Source: Tridacna crocea (lineage: Eukaryota > Mollusca > Bivalvia > Cardiida > Cardiidae). Taken from it: a stretch of DNA of 64,000 nt. Numbering within the stretch: the first letter of the stretch is position 1; each line of letters starts with the position of its first letter. The translations under genes were made by a program, and so were the position numbers. The notes under the pieces were generated by a model. It had not been told where the DNA came from. It made no database searches and was given only the letters and a program-made list of their open reading frames with translations. This document shows, one piece after another, positions 45,756 through 59,596 of this stretch. The stretch covers positions 18,811,001 to 18,875,000 of the forward strand of contig OX031058.1 in the NCBI GenBank assembly GCA_943736015.1. Reading direction: 5' to 3'.

Positions 45756-47038
45756 ATTTCAAATTCTATGCAGTCTGATTTAGAATTTTACTGAATGCAA
45801 AGGGGTAATGAGTTTCGCTAAGTTTATTGTTAAGTCTTAATTTCTGTTTAAAGTGGTGATCAAAGATTAAAAAAAAGAAACAGATGGACTCAAGGTTTAT
45901 TCAGCATCTTCAGAAGTTCCGGTTGGATAAAGGTTCTAATACTGTGGACGCACAGTCAAGTGGCCATGAGCAGTGTTTTTTTTTTTTTGTTACCCACAGG
46001 TTGCCGAAGAAGCAATATTGAGCTCTCAAGTAAGTATAAACAGGCCAAAAATTGAAACTTCAAGGCAAAATGATTTTCATAATATCGCAACATATCGAAC
46101 AATTTAGATCAAGACCAGACAGTTCACAACATATGATCTCAAAAGTCCTTTAAACAACTACTTGAAGCACATTTAAATTTCAACCAGGTAGGTTTGTGGA
46201 AATGTCAATGAAACGTGTTTATTACGTAGGCCTAGCTATCATATTCAAAAACGTATGATGACGTCATATGTAGTCTCCTATAGATAAACAGAGTTCCCGT
46301 TAATCAAACGAGAAAATTGCACTAATTTACGGGATTTTATCGCCTAATTTTTATGATTGCGCAGAAAAATACTAAATTGCATTAATCAGTGTTTTGCAAG
46401 AATTTTTTTTATCCCAGCAACATTTTTAAATATGCCCCTTTAAAGACTGATGCTTCTATGCTATTATAAGGACATCGTCAATTTCCCTTTTACTGTCAAC
46501 AAATACAGACTATTATTCTGCCGAAATTTCATGGTGCCTGCTTTTGCTTTTAAGTGCTTTGAACATCAAAATATTACAATTATTGACAGTGCTATTTTAA
46601 TGCGTTAAGATAAGCAAATACCGGATTGGTGGACGCTTACTTATTTTCACGAATAGAGGATGAAGTTTTTAACGTAAGATATTGACCAATCAAATCGGAA
46701 ACCAAGTTGGAAGTAGTCCGCACGCGGGTAACGTCATCGTACCATGCTAGGGACGGTGTGGGAACGCTGTGAAGATATGGCTTGACTTAATTCCTCGTCG
46801 TGTCCGATTTTATCCGTTCGTCATGCATGTAATTGAGGTGAAAAATTTGCATGTGGAAAGTACTTTCAGATACCAAAAAGTCATGGTGTGAATACTGAAT
46901 GCAAAGGAACTCAAGGTTTGGATGTTTTCTAAGGGTTACAGCTGCTTCACGATTCAGCAAAATAAAAATCTCAAACATCTCCAACTTGAAAGCGTTTGTA
47001 GACGGACACTTTTATTCACTCATATTATGGAATTACTC
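45756..47038. other. Intergenic sequence, nothing assigned
   Basis: No coding or repeat signal recognised; the stretch near 46940-47030 has a degraded MITE-like arm (CTCCAACTTGAAAGCGTTTG). Confidence 0.4.
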
Positions 47039-47266
47039 CAAACCCTTTCCAAAACAAGCCCTGGTTTTTACGTGTCTGCAGTACAAGTATTTTGAAAACA
47101 CTGTAGGAAAAGGAGAAATTGCTCGTAACGAGCAATTTCTCCTTTTCCCACAGTGTTTTCTACCCTTTCTGAGAACTTTCTGCCAAATTCTCCAAATCTA
47201 AAAATGTCGTCTGCAAACTCTTTAGGTTTGGAAGAGTCCAAAATTTGTCGTTTGGGAAAGGGTTAA
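47039..47266 (-). mobile_element. MITE copy with A-type arms and B-type stem
   Basis: Starts CAAACCCTTTCCAAAACAAG and ends GGGAAAGGGTTAA. The stem is GGAGAAATTGCTCGTAACGA with a perfect complementary arm, unlike the usual GAGAAAATGCTGG. Confidence 0.75.
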
Positions 47267-47395
47267 AAAGATAGAAAGCATTATTAAAAAAGCAGAACAT
47301 GCAGGTAACTAGCATCTTTTCCTTTTTCCTAATTGTTTTTTAATCCCTTTTCTGTAAGGGTTATTAACCGCAAGATTTTATAGTAATAGGTCAAA
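47267..47395 (+). mobile_element. MITE-A fragment
   Basis: Adjacent degraded hairpin (AGCAGAACATGCAGGTAACT) with right end TTATAGTAATAGGTCAA. Confidence 0.4.
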
Positions 47396-47956
47396 CCAAA
47401 ATACAAAACTCAGAACCTCCCCTCTGTACTTTCTACTGGCCAGCGAATCCCGATCGCATGCTCTGTTTGATGTCCACAGGGCAGATCGCGGAAGGAAATT
47501 AGTTGAAGCGGTATGGAGCCTTGCGGAACAAATTTCAGAACTTACTGTCAGAAAATGGTAGACATTATCGCTGATTTACACCGCATTATTCGGTTAAAAT
47601 GGTGTGAAATAAGATTTATACCGGCAAGCAAGCCGTTTATTTCTGACTGGTCAATTAATCATAGCGTTATGAAATGGCTAAATGATTGTTCCAGGTCTAA
47701 ATATAGATAGCAAATTTCATTATTTCTAGATACATACTTGAATAGCTTTGATTATCGATTTTTTTTCTCTATCATCTGGGTTTTCTGATTACCTATATCA
47801 TCTAAAATAGTCAAATTATTGTTCAATGTCCAAAATATGCATAGCAACAAGTAGATCTCTATTCAAAGAGTTCGGAATGATGTTTGATGACCATTTTCAC
47901 TGGTACATGTATATACCAGAGAATAAGTATATGACTCGAACAACTGGATTAGCCTT

Positions 47957-48184
47957 TTAACTCTTTAACACACGAGAAAATTTTAGACTGGTCCAAATTG
48001 AAAGCATTTGCAGACGACAAAATAAAGGTGACTAAAAAAAGAAATTAGTTCTGGGAAGGGTAGAAAACACTATGGGAAAAGGAGAAAATGCTGGTTACCA
48101 GCATTTTCTCCTTTTCCCACAGTGTTTTCAAAAGGCTTCTTTCTCAGGGGCGTCAAAAGTAGGGATTGAGTGGTAATGGGTTAA
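47957..48184 (+). mobile_element. MITE-A copy
   Basis: TTAACTCTTTAACACACGAG start, GGTAATGGGTTAA end; perfect hairpin. Confidence 0.8.
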
Positions 48185-48194
48185 TCCTTACGGT

Positions 48195-48300
48195 GCTATG
48201 CGCGACTTGGAGACCTTTTGCGGACACTCTAGATCAAGTGTAGATCAAGATTTGACTGAACAGAATGTACAGTTAGATCTTCGATCTACACAGTCCGGCA
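48195..48300. repeat. Palindromic GATCTACA element
   Basis: GTGTAGATCAAGATTTGACTG pairs with CAGTTAGATCTTCGATCTACAC. A related palindrome is at 60780-60885. Confidence 0.5.
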
Positions 48301-48381
48301 AAGACTTATTCCCCCCTCCCCCAGAAAAAATAACTTTGTAATAACGACATTAAATTTTAACTGTCGGCTAAAATGTATTAA

Positions 48382-48490
48382 AGGTGGCCCTTCAGATCTT
48401 GGGACGAAACTTTTACAAAAATGCAAAAAATCGTCCTTATATTCTCAAAGCCTTTGAATTTTCATTTATAAAACCCCAGTGGTCGAAAAC
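48382..48490 (-). mobile_element. Element 'D' fragment
   Basis: AAAGGTGGCCCTTCAGATCTTGGGACG to GTCGAAAACCGCC, matching the D right end, then truncated. Confidence 0.55.
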
Positions 48491-50089
48491 CGCCCGAAGA
48501 ATAATATGGGAAAGGCAGACAAAAATTTCTCCATTTCCAACAATGTTTTCAATCTTTTAGCCATTATCCTGCGGAAAAAACTGAAGGTAAGACCTATGTA
48601 ATGGAAAACAGCTATTTCCACTAAAATATCATCATGCAAAATTAGCTATGATTAGAAATGTGTATTATTAAACTACTTTCACCGATTCATTTTTACGCAC
48701 CTTTCCCATATTATTCTCAGAATCATTAAAACACTGAAAATGTTGGTAAAGGAGAATAATAATAGTAATAATGATAAACGCAGACATGTTTCGTTGCTTC
48801 ATAGTTTGAATGTGAAAGAAACACGAAACAGATACCACGCAAACTGTCATATGTAAAATTTAGGCAAGCAATAACATCATTGTATTCAATATATAAGTGG
48901 AATAAAAAAAAGTTCTGAGAAAATGTGTAATTTTCAAAATATGCACAAACAGTTACTGAAGCAAGTTGGTACAGGACTATGTGACCTTTTGATCTGAATA
49001 GCAGATTGTCCCCATTCTGTCATGCAGGTTACTTCCCTTGTAGCAAAATGATTCCTGTGACATCTATTCCAGCTGTCAGGCGTGTCATACTGTTGAAATC
49101 TCTACACGGCTCTTTTAATAATGGCATAGTTCATGCCAGTGCCTACGATGACAAAGGTCTCGTTGGAAAGTGCCTTGTTCCACCATTCCATCTGCCAGCA
49201 TCACTTCTACTTCAGGTTCTCTTCTTCCGTTGGCCATATTTTTTCTATGAAACTTTCATTAAAACCTCTCGAGTTTTAGTGAACATTGAAAACCCTATAC
49301 CTGTCTATTTTACACGAATGCAGGGCATAATTACTCATTGAAATCATTAAACCATTTCCATAACTTCGAAGGAGCTGAAGACCATCTCAATGCATCAATG
49401 AACCATATCTAATAAACTATTCTGATAAGAACTCATGCAAACCTTACAATTTTATGTAAAATATTTGGCGCATGGCACACATTGGGAAGCATATATATCA
49501 TCCGTTTTCAGGCCTATTTTTTTTAATTTGATTTGGCCAAGTCCGAAAATTTCAACGACATTTTCTTTTTTGCCCTCCCAAATTTTAAGACATTTGGCGC
49601 AAAAATCAAGACTGAGACAAAAAAAAAAAGCTTCAGTTTTTAATTATGACCGACAAATACAAAACTTAACAGGGTTACAACTACGTAGGCCAAAAATCTT
49701 GGCACAGGTAAGGAAAAAACATCGTTTGTCAAAAGCGTTATCCAGCATTCGGCCTTTAATGAAAACACAAGAAGACACCGTCTGTAATCATTTTTCTAAA
49801 CAATAATTAATATAATCTAAGACAAATGGTGTTTCGGGGAGGCATGTGACAAGTTGACAGGTTTTTCTAGATTTATTTCCTGGTATTTCAGGATTTCTAC
49901 TTTGTTCTTGCTTCGAAACATTTGGTACTCATTTGTGACGAAGCGCTTCATTGCAGAACGAAGACCTCAAGCTTTGGTATTTCCACTAAAGAATAACTTG
50001 CGCTCCTAAGTGGAGCTTTGTAGTCCCTAGAAATAAATTGCAGCTCACATTACGACAATCACTTTACATTGTACTTTCTTGTCTAATAT
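48491..50089. other. Intergenic sequence, nothing assigned
   Basis: A 111-codon ORF at 49006-49341 (+) and a 123-codon one at 49435-49806 (+) have no recognisable motif and no compositional distinction. Confidence 0.4.
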
Positions 50090-50322
50090 AGAGGTCCTGT
50101 CTGGCTCAATGGTAAAGCGTAGGAATCGTAACCTGGAAGCCCAGTACTCGAGCCTCGCTGGAAGCAATGAGTTTTGTGGCAAGGTTGTGCATAAGCAAAA
50201 CAGTTCAGAGCTCTAGCCTTGTTCTGATGAAACTTAGGACAAATCTAAATAGGCGAGCTGTTTGCAGTGACTGACATAATGTTGGAAGTGGCGTCAAACA
50301 CCATTCAATTGATCATCTAACA
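50090..50322 (+). mobile_element. tRNA-derived SINE
   Basis: Head: TCTGGCTCAATGGTAAAGCG (A-box-like) and AGTACTCGAGCCTCGCTGG (B-box-like). Tail: ATGTTGGAAGTGGCGTCAAA then CACCATTCAATTGATC, as in the other SINEs. Confidence 0.6.
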
Positions 50323-52940
50323 GGATTTGTGATGTTTTTAGAGCCACTCTAGTGATGTAATAATAACAGTATTTACTTGTAACAGCTACTGCTTCAGTCA
50401 AACCATAGCCTGGAAACATCAATTTGATTGGGACAAATGTCAAGGTGACTAAAGACCTTTCATCTTCGAACTGACAATTTCATGTCATTAAGTCGACAGA
50501 GAATTGATTTCAATGTCTCGTACATATTTTCATCTGTCAAATCGAAGCTGATTCTCTAATCATCGGTATTGGCTGCTGTTTTCTACTTTTTTAGAAAAAG
50601 TTTGGTATCAATTTTGCCTCTTTTTCTATAGTCCTCCGCAAATACTTTCAAATTAGACATGTACGAAGTTTTGTCCTTCGGTAACTTCATAATTATCATG
50701 ATGCGCCAAGGCGACAATATACAATCATTTAGACAGGCTTCTAACATAGTAAGAAAAAAGCAACCATTCGATGGCATTCAGTTTGTATATTGCAGAAAAA
50801 CAAAACAAAACAAAACCTTTTTGATTAATTTGAAATAGATCTGTTATTTAAAACCATTGTTTTTTATACCGAAGTCGTTATACAATGCAACTATAACACT
50901 ATATAACGCAACTGTATCGATTAATTTCCAATGTTATGTGTTTCTTTATATTTAAAAAGAATGCTATTTGACTTGTAACTTAAAATGAATTCACTCGACA
51001 TGTCGAGATTATGCCGTGTGGCATGCGCAATGAAATAGAAAATCTGCAGTATAAAAGTAATTTCAAAACCTGTTTATTTTTTACTTTTATACATTTTATC
51101 GATATGCAAACCATTGCCTTCTAATTGTTATACAATAATAGAAGATTTTAAGATCGAAAATCTCAAACACAAAAAAAAAATACGAAAAAGGAAAGAATAC
51201 TAGTTTCCGCCTTTTCAACACGAGTTTTCTGACGATATCTTAGTGGAAACTCCACATTTGCTAGCTAATATAGACTCTCTATTTTGGAGAGGTTTTCCTT
51301 TTTTAATTTTCCGAAATGAAGTTTTAAACAGGCGAATCGTTAAAAAATATACTGAAGTTGAATGTAGGTATTTTTCCTAGTTCATTAAAAAGATAGATTT
51401 GGCCAATACCTTTTGTTCAGATCTAAAGAATTCTTGCCAAAAATTCATCTCGCCTTAAAGTGAGCTTTAGTTGATATTTTTTGTTCGACTTCACTTGAAG
51501 CACCAGATTTTATATGGTAGTGCCCTTCGGGAAGACACTCCTTTTTTTTTTTGCTTGAAAAACTCAACTTCAGGATACCTTCATCATTTTTTATCTGACG
51601 AAATAAGCACGGACAGACACCAAATCTACATTTAGAATTATTAATACTAATGAATACTATAAGTAAGGATTTTTTAAGAAAACTTTAACTGTAAGAAAGT
51701 ACATGTATGTACTTATCAAAGATTAACTGTTAATTCAGTCAATTTATCTCCCTTTTTAACTCAATGGTTTATATATAACATGCAAATTTGCAAATTTGTA
51801 TTTTCGACCGGTAATTTTCTCATTCATTGACTATAAGCTGAATTTTAGAATTGTATTTATCTTTCTTTACAGGCAAATTTCTCAGAAACGAGCATGGTGA
51901 CCCATATTTTTTACTGTACTTTTCCAAAGACATAATGAGCGTTGTATGTGCACTTAAAAAAATCTGTCCGTTAAGTTTGTGATATACTTCATTAAGTAGA
52001 CCTGAGCATTAGGTAACTAGCTGTAACAAAGTCAATGAAAAATCGATTTTGATGTGAAAGCCAGTAAAATGTAGACACTTGAACTGCTAACATCGAATCT
52101 CTTACAAAAGTCTACATGTCAAGGTTTTTATATACGTGATACGTTTCTAAAGTGTTACGAGACAAGAGTAATGAGAAAGAAAACCAGCAACAAGACTTTA
52201 ACAATTAACAATATTTATTATTGAACAAAGACATAAGAGTTCAATAGGAGTTAAGTTTGAAAATTTTGTCTATTCTAACCTTAGAGTTTTGAAATAAAAT
52301 AAGTCCCTCAAAATTGAGAATAATGTTTAGACTAGAAAAGAATGAAATTTCTGGTTCCTAAAACCTAAATTAACAATAGTTTCACCTTGCAAGTAGATGT
52401 GAGCAACCTGTATCAAAAATAAAGTTATTCCAACTTACAGATGTATATCCCAAGTTAAATCCAACACTTTTCACTCATTCTGTATCCTCCAAGCCTCAAG
52501 TCTAACTCCAAAATTCAAAATCACCAAGTAAGTCATTTTCCATTTCTACTAGATTGGAAAATTCTAGATTAGTCTTTTCTAGAAAGATGACATCATTGAT
52601 AAGTAAATAACCTGTTTCTAAAAATAACCACAATAGAAAAACCGATTCATGTTCCACATGTTTCTAGAATATTCTGAAAACAGGTAACTATATATCCTAT
52701 CTACATAACAAAAGACAGCCACTATTATTATGTTACACGTGTTGGATAAGCCTGAAGGTGCCAACTAAATCAAAAGGACATTTTTTGTCGATAAAAACAC
52801 CAGAAATATTGTGATCTCAAAGTTGTGTTTGCCATGATAGCTCACAAAACTGCCCGTTCTTTGCAGTCTAATCTTGTTTAACACCGTCCGAGAAAGCATT
52901 TACAATAGTGATCGGCTCTGTAGGAGTTGATCAACTTTGA
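50323..52940. other. Intergenic sequence, nothing assigned
   Basis: AT-rich, no ORF above 64 codons with any motif. A faint MITE arm (CAAATACTTTCAAATTAGAC) occurs at 50640-50660. Confidence 0.4.
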
Positions 52941-54695
52941 TGTGTCAGTTGTCCCAGTTCTTTTATCATTAACTCTTTCGGCACCAAACACGACTTCGAC
53001 CTTCTTCGACGGCTGAAAATTCAATCTTAAAAAAAAAAAAAAAAAAAAAAGGAAAGATTTTAGCTTATAGGCTGCACGTACTGTGCAGTCTGGTCTTGAT
53101 CTGTGACGTTCGCAAAAGCCCTTTTTTTTCGCTTATGAAAATTTAAAGGCTTAATCTAGCGGAACTATATAAACAAGGAAGGATTCCAAGGCTTTGGGAC
53201 GTCTAAACTAGTTAAAAGTTCATTTAAATACTTGTTTTGAAATACCTTCACCTTTCATTAGCAAAGAATCTATTTTCTAGGAGGTGTTAGGCTTTGCTTA
53301 TCAGCACATTAGACAAGAACAATATTTCATTGATGTATAATGAGAACCTCATTCTTTGGCCTTTCCAATTTCTAGCAAAGATTATATCAATAATTGATGG
53401 TGCTTGGTAGATCATTCTTCTGGGGTTAAAGCTTCAATACTAACATTTGTATTACTTAACCGGTTGAGTGCTTAATAGAATACTCATTACAACACGAAAT
53501 TTATCTTACAAGAAATAAATACATATTTAGCGCTGAACAAAGAAGTATAACAACAAAGTGAGATCTGAAAATAATTTTCTGCAGTGGAGTCAATACTATC
53601 ATCTTAATAATCGGACCGTATGTGCGATAGTCCTAAACAAAATTAAATGACAGCTGTCTTATAGGGGTAATTCACGTTTTAAGGTCATTAACATTCGCAG
53701 AGGCCTGGAAAATGTTTAACGCCCGAGTACGAAGCACAAGGGTGTTAAGGCATTTGAAGGTCTCTGCGAATGTTGACGAACAAAAGAAAACATCAATTAA
53801 TGCTATTGTTGCATTTATACGTCTTTTAGCAATAATTTGCAACAAGAGCAAAGATATTTCAATAGAAGCGCAAATAAGCGGACTTCTCATCTTTATACGC
53901 GTATTTTTTCGACGTAGCTGAATGCGCTGGCTTTTGACTTACTTCTTGGTATTGATACAGAATGAATAGATGGTAATTTTCGTTTGGTTAAAAAAGTGCA
54001 CATGTTTATTCAGCGGGTCCTTGTTGCTACGTTTGCTCGTACAAATATGAAACCACTATTTACAAGCGTTGCTACCGTAGACCGGTGCCTTGATCCAGAC
54101 CAAAGCTAATTAACGTAATACAGAATGATCCTTTTCTTCATCTATTTGGAAATTAATATTGTTAACTATTGTTAACTAAGCGTCAACCAATAACCCAGTA
54201 CCACTTTTCAAAAGAATGAAAAAGGTGACGAAAAAGGAGGCAATAGCTGGCAAGGTTATTTTCCATTATTTTGCTCCATACTTAAATTAATTATTGTCGT
54301 TCAAGAAAATCTTCTCTACAGCTGGAGCAAAACTGTCTTCAGGCGTATTCTGTCAAAATGTTTTTATTTAGGATATTCTCCTCTTTCAATTTTCTTTTGA
54401 AAACTGAATACTATGTATGTTCAATCAGGGGATGGCCAAATCAAAGTTGTGAGAACTTGTGGCCAAACCCTTTTGTCCTATTTGTATTCAATGTATTTTA
54501 TGTAAGAATTTGTAGATATGTTTAAACCATATTTTGCCACAAAATACTCTTTGAAATGCTAGAAAACCCAGTGGAAAAAACGATAACATTCTTACTACCA
54601 GCATTTCTTCTTTACCCAAAAAAGGTTTCGACCGCCCTCTACTTCGTGGTCGTTAAAAAAATTTGGACTGAGTGCTAAAAGGTTTAGCTCAAGAC
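52941..54695. other. Intergenic sequence, nothing assigned
   Basis: Contains an A-run at 53029-53050 and a weak GCAGTCTGGTCTTGATCTG repeat motif at 53084. A pair CGAATGTTAATG / CATTCGCAG near 53690-53770 allows a local hairpin. Confidence 0.35.
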
Positions 54696-54921
54696 TTAAC
54701 TTTACCAAACGAAAAACTTTTAGACTGGTTCAAACTAAGAGCATTTGCAGACGACAAAATAAAAGTGACTGAATATTTGAAATTTGTTTAGTGAAGGGTA
54801 GAAAACACTTCGAAAAGGGAGAAAATGCTGGTTACCAGCATTTTCCGCTTTTCCCAATATGTTTTCTAAAGGCTTCTTTCTCATTGGCGTCAAAAGTAGG
54901 GATTGTGTGGTAATGGTTTAA
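54696..54921 (+). mobile_element. MITE-A copy
   Basis: TTAACTTTACCAAACGAAAA start, GGTAATGGTTTAA end; hairpin has three mismatches (CGAAAAGGGAGAAAATGC). Confidence 0.74.
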
Positions 54922-56330
54922 GACTTATGACAAGGCACACCATATATCTTCCAAAGTATTGTAGCAAAAAAATCCCTCCCAGTAACAATTAAAATGGCGC
55001 CATCATATTTTATGGCGTTTTGATGACGGAAGCATCAAACATCTCGCTCCAAGTGTGGTTTCTTACTTCTTATCGATAAAACAGTCATGGCTCTACACCA
55101 CTCCTCTGATCAATTTTCATTTGCTAGAAAGAATTTATAATGAAAAAAGAAATGGTAAAACTGATGGGAACGTCAAGGAACAAGGTATCTTTGCTATATT
55201 TATCGGACCCATTTTTTTTTTACTATATGGCAGAGAGAGAGTTTAGTTGTTTAAAGTATTGAAAAACAATGGTAAAACTGGTGGGGTGTTAACAAAACAT
55301 CATCTCTACGGGTACAGGCCACTTTGCCGAATAAAATTGGTGGAAATGAAATTTTGTCATAAAAATCCTTACAGACGAACGGCAATTCCTCAGTCATAGT
55401 TGGAAATTTGATCAGATTTGATACACGTTAATTGGATGAAACAAACTTGATCAACATTTTCCCTATTATCATTTGCTAGAAAATGCCCAAGACATGAAGA
55501 AGAAAAAAAATAACAACACGCCACCAATATCTGCACCATCTTCCTTGCATGAGCGGTGATCATTCACGAATGGCTTTAAAAAAGGCAGACGGATATGCCT
55601 CAAAAGGAACGATATACATTCGTACACAATGTAATGATAATTGGCGAGCATGTTTGGCATGCACGAACAGTACCGGATTCTTTCGTAGGTATGGAACTTG
55701 AGCATGGTTACTTCTATGTTAAAAAAAGTATCAGTCGTAGAAACACCATAGGAGTAGGGCGTAGTTATCATTATCGCAAGCAGAAGGGGGATGATGCGGG
55801 GGGGGGGGGGGAGAGGTTAAGGGCGAGTATTAATAACAAAAAAGCACACATTGAGACCTCAACATCGCTTATTCTCACGCTTGAAAAACATACGAAACGA
55901 AAAGCAACAAAATTAAGGAGAGATCATTTGTCAACATAATGGATTCTCCGGTACCTCGAACAATTATTAAGTGTTGAAAATTCCAACGAAAATCTGTTAA
56001 TATGTTTATGTAAGACCGAGTAGGTCTCACGTGACTGTTAGCAGGGTGTGCGCGACGCTTGATTTGTCTTCCTTGACAACACTGAGTGACGTGCCCTGTC
56101 AATTTCGATCACTGTACATTTCGCGGGCTTTGGCATACATGGAACTCATTCTTGAGGAAACAACGATTTACAGAGCGTCCTCGGTTAGGATAGATGCACA
56201 ATAATCTGCGTCTGCTGTCTTAACCATTTGAGCCCATAAGGCAAGGCAGTTGTATCACGGTAATAGATCTTGGATCATTACTCTTCGATTTATTTACCCC
56301 AACCTGGTTCGGATTCTTTTGTTATTGGCC
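54922..56330. other. Intergenic sequence with a G homopolymer
   Basis: 55798-55812 is an uninterrupted G run. The 114-codon ORF across it (55595-55939, +) is likely spurious. Confidence 0.45.
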
Positions 56331-56334
56331 AATT

Positions 56335-56490
56335 TTCTGGTCGTCAAGGACCCGAAAACCACATGATTCAATCGATTGTTAAACAAAATGGCATTTCATA
56401 GATCTATAAACATAAAAATGACTTGCTTGTTGTAATGCATCGCTGAGATGCATTAAAATCCGTTTTATCAGAGCTCCACTCCTACACACT
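56335..56490 (-). mobile_element. Element 'I' fragment, inverted
   Basis: ACCACATGATTCAATCGATTGTT .. GCATCGCTGAGATGCATTAA .. TTTATCAGAGCTCCACTCC parallels 62775-62885. Confidence 0.4.
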
Positions 56491-58055
56491 TTGTATTTAA
56501 TATTCAAAATGAACACTCGGATGACTGACGTCTTCAATGCAGACTGTAAAGAAACGTGAGTTTTTTCCACAAAACAGAAAGCTTGAACTCAAAATCAGTT
56601 AATTACTAAAACTAATATAAAGCCTTTTTACAGTCAAAAGAAGATAAAGCTGACAGACATTTTGATAACTATATATAGCCATTTTGTTGTGTGGTGAGCA
56701 AATGTGCTCATGAGGCAATTGTTTTTAAATAAATTCGTGGTTGAGGCCACGACAGCACACTAAATTCTCTCACGTTTTTTTTTGCGTTGAACAAAACGAA
56801 ATTAAAGAATAATTTAGTCATTTAATCCTTGAAATTATGCATCCCATTCAGAGAGAATTTTAAAAAGCGATAAAGTTTGTGTAAAATTCCTGTATTTCAA
56901 TTTGGTTAAACTTTCTGCACGAAACCGAAAGTAAATAAGGTGCTTATTGATTTTCATTGCAAACGGAAGACTTATATATAATACTTTTCTATATGTTATT
57001 ATTTTTTGGGGCACAAACTAAAGGCAAATAGTGTTAATTCATTTTTTACTGCTCGAGCAATGTGCATTACTTTTGTTGAAGCCAAATAGATGGCGATTGG
57101 ATGCAAATACATGTATATACTCGACAAAGGCTGAATAAACTACAGTATCTCGTTCCTACTAAATTTTGAGCTTTAGCTCTCAGTATGCCACGGGCAACAC
57201 ATAGATTCTGTAATAACAATGTGGGACTTAGGGAGGATTTTTGGATGTAGTTGACGAGAAGAGAAATACATGGGTCTGCAAAACCTATTCGATGGTCCCT
57301 CGAAAATCTGATAAACTCCGGTAATTGGATATTCAATATCCCCATGGGCTCTGAATATTAATTCATGGAGGAACTCTTTACAATATTTTTACTAACAAAC
57401 TCTACAATCATCACTATTTCAATGCACTTTAAATGTTTGGTTTTTGCAAAAAAGTCGTTGCTACAGGTGAAATACTTTATGCTCTACTCCAAACAAAAAA
57501 CATGGATTGCAAAACTGTGAAATGTAATTACATGTGTCTCAATATAGCATTATTTAACCTGTATATGGAAAATTACATTCTAAAACGCAGCTCTGCGTGC
57601 AACGAGTTAAAAACAAGTGTGCTAAAGCGATTACAGTGAACCTGTATCGCTCAGGAACTGCGCAATGATTGACCGTCGTGTCAAACATACAGCTGACGAA
57701 ACATGTCACCTTCCACGGAAAAGAAATAGTCCGTCAAGAACCTGTCATAATGTGCATTTCACGCCTGGTGTGACGCTCTGGATCAAAGCCGGCAAGCATT
57801 TAACGAATGTTTCATTTTGAAAATGTTCATTGCATCTTTATTGTAGATATCTTGATTTGTTGGAATCAGTGCATACCTCATTACTGCTGTACAACTTGCA
57901 GTTTTACCGGTTTCGATTGATTGAGATTTTTTTTTATCAGATATCGCAGCTGCTAAACTACTTTATCAAATACTTGGCATAGAATCATAACAGAATATCA
58001 AAAGTATACTTCGGACATTAAGATCAGGCTATGATCTAGGTACAGTCTAATTCTA
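56491..58055. other. Intergenic sequence, nothing assigned
   Basis: AT-rich, short ORFs only, no motif recognised. Confidence 0.4.
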
Positions 58056-58220
58056 AAGGTGGCCCTTCAGATTTTGGGACGAAATTTTTACGAAAGTGCA
58101 AAACAATCATCTCTATACTCCCAAAGCCTTTTAATTTTCATTCATAAAACCCCAGTAGTCGAAAACCGTCCGACAACACGAGAAATTAGAGATTTACTAC
58201 GGCCCAGGTTGACACATTCT
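58056..58220 (-). mobile_element. Element 'D' fragment
   Basis: AAAGGTGGCCCTTCAGATTTTGGGACG through ACGGCCCAGGTTGACACATTC; a longer piece than the 48382 copy. Confidence 0.6.
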
Positions 58221-59306
58221 AATAAGAATAGCGTTCAATTGTGGGACGAACACGCCAAGGGACGAACAAGCACAGAGACTATCTGGTTTTTTGGGCAAAC
58301 AAGCCCCGAACTGACTGGTCAGGAGACAAACACAATGTGAATCATTGCGCCAACAGAAGGCTATGAGCGGGTCAAGCTTTTTTCAATAAAAAAGTATTTC
58401 CAAGATCGATAGCCCACTACACTTCATTTTAATAGGATATTTTCAATTATGTATCTGAGTGCTATCGAAACACTAATTTGTCTGAGAAAAATTGAGTTTA
58501 ATCGGGTTTACTGCCTTTGATTTTGCACAAAATGCGGTATTGAACTCATAGTGCAAGAGGTAATGTTTTATCTAAAACAAATATGAAGCAACTGTTCGCT
58601 TGACCACAAAATCATATATATATATATATTTTTTTTTTTCAGAAATATTACGGCTCAATCAAACTAACCATCACCAGCACTTCCACCGTACCGCCACCGC
58701 TACAACCTCCACAATCACAAGCGTAATACTGATATATTTGCATTTAGAAAAAAAAAGATCTCAATATTTTATAGTAAGTAAAAATTAAATGGCTTCTAAA
58801 CACAACAACCCCCCCCCCCCCCCAAAAAAAAAAACCCAATTATTCTATATATCTCATGAAAAAATACGGGAAGTTTTTGCCCACACATTTATACATTCTA
58901 ATTAATACTTTTGTTACGTAGTTAAGATAATTACTTTACAAAAATATAAATAGAAAGATTAAAGTGAAACATTTCTTTAATTCCGAATTCATTGCCTGTT
59001 TCTAGTTTATCAAAAGCAGATCGCGCGCTATTTCGCTCTCACATCTAAGAGCGTCTCGTGCAATAAGATGTAATGAACGAAACAGCTAACTATGCAAAAC
59101 ATGATCTAATTGGATTTCCATATCAACCTTGTCAGGACAAAACAAACCCAGCAGATTTTATTCACTTGATTCTCTTGTATTTAAAGGTCTGTATTTAATC
59201 CCTTTTGCAAAAGTATTAAATTTGAGCTTCCTCTGGCCATAGTGGGGTTTATTTTATATCCGTGATGCATGATACCAAACCAGACATCAGATAATCAAGG
59301 GTTCAT
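58221..59306. other. Intergenic sequence with homopolymer tracts
   Basis: C run followed by A run at 58809-58836 and (TA)n at 58614-58628. No gene seen. Confidence 0.5.
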
Positions 59307-59576
59307 AATTGGCCTGCAACACGGGAAAAAGGACATTCGAACATTTACGTAAATTGTCGTCTCAGATCAGCCTGCACAGTCCGTGCAGGCTAATCCGAAA
59401 CGACACTGTCCATTTATCATGTAATTTTCTGTTTTGTGCAAGTCCACAATAGCATAAAATCTTAAATAGTCGTAAAGTGCGGTCTCGGATTAGCCTGCGC
59501 GGAGTGCGCAGGCTGATCCAAGACGACACTTTACGCAAATGTCCGAATGTCCCTTTTCGCGTGTTGCAAGCCAATT
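59307..59576. mobile_element. Fold-back element containing two inner hairpins
   Basis: Outer arms AATTGGCCTGCAACACGGGA and CGTGTTGCAAGCCAATT pair. Inside are two separate palindromes, AGATCAGCCTGCACAGTCCG..GCAGGCTAATC (59354-59397) and GGATTAGCCTGCGCGGAGTG..GCAGGCTGATCC (59485-59520). Confidence 0.65.
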
Positions 59577-59596
59577 ATCCACTTTTTAACAACCCG

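Noticed and set aside
49006..49341. 111-codon plus-strand ORF as a gene
   Set aside because: No recognisable domain and no neighbouring exon-like sequence; length is within chance expectation for this much sequence.
55595..55939. 114-codon plus-strand ORF
   Set aside because: It spans a G homopolymer, has no known motif and no splice or compositional support.
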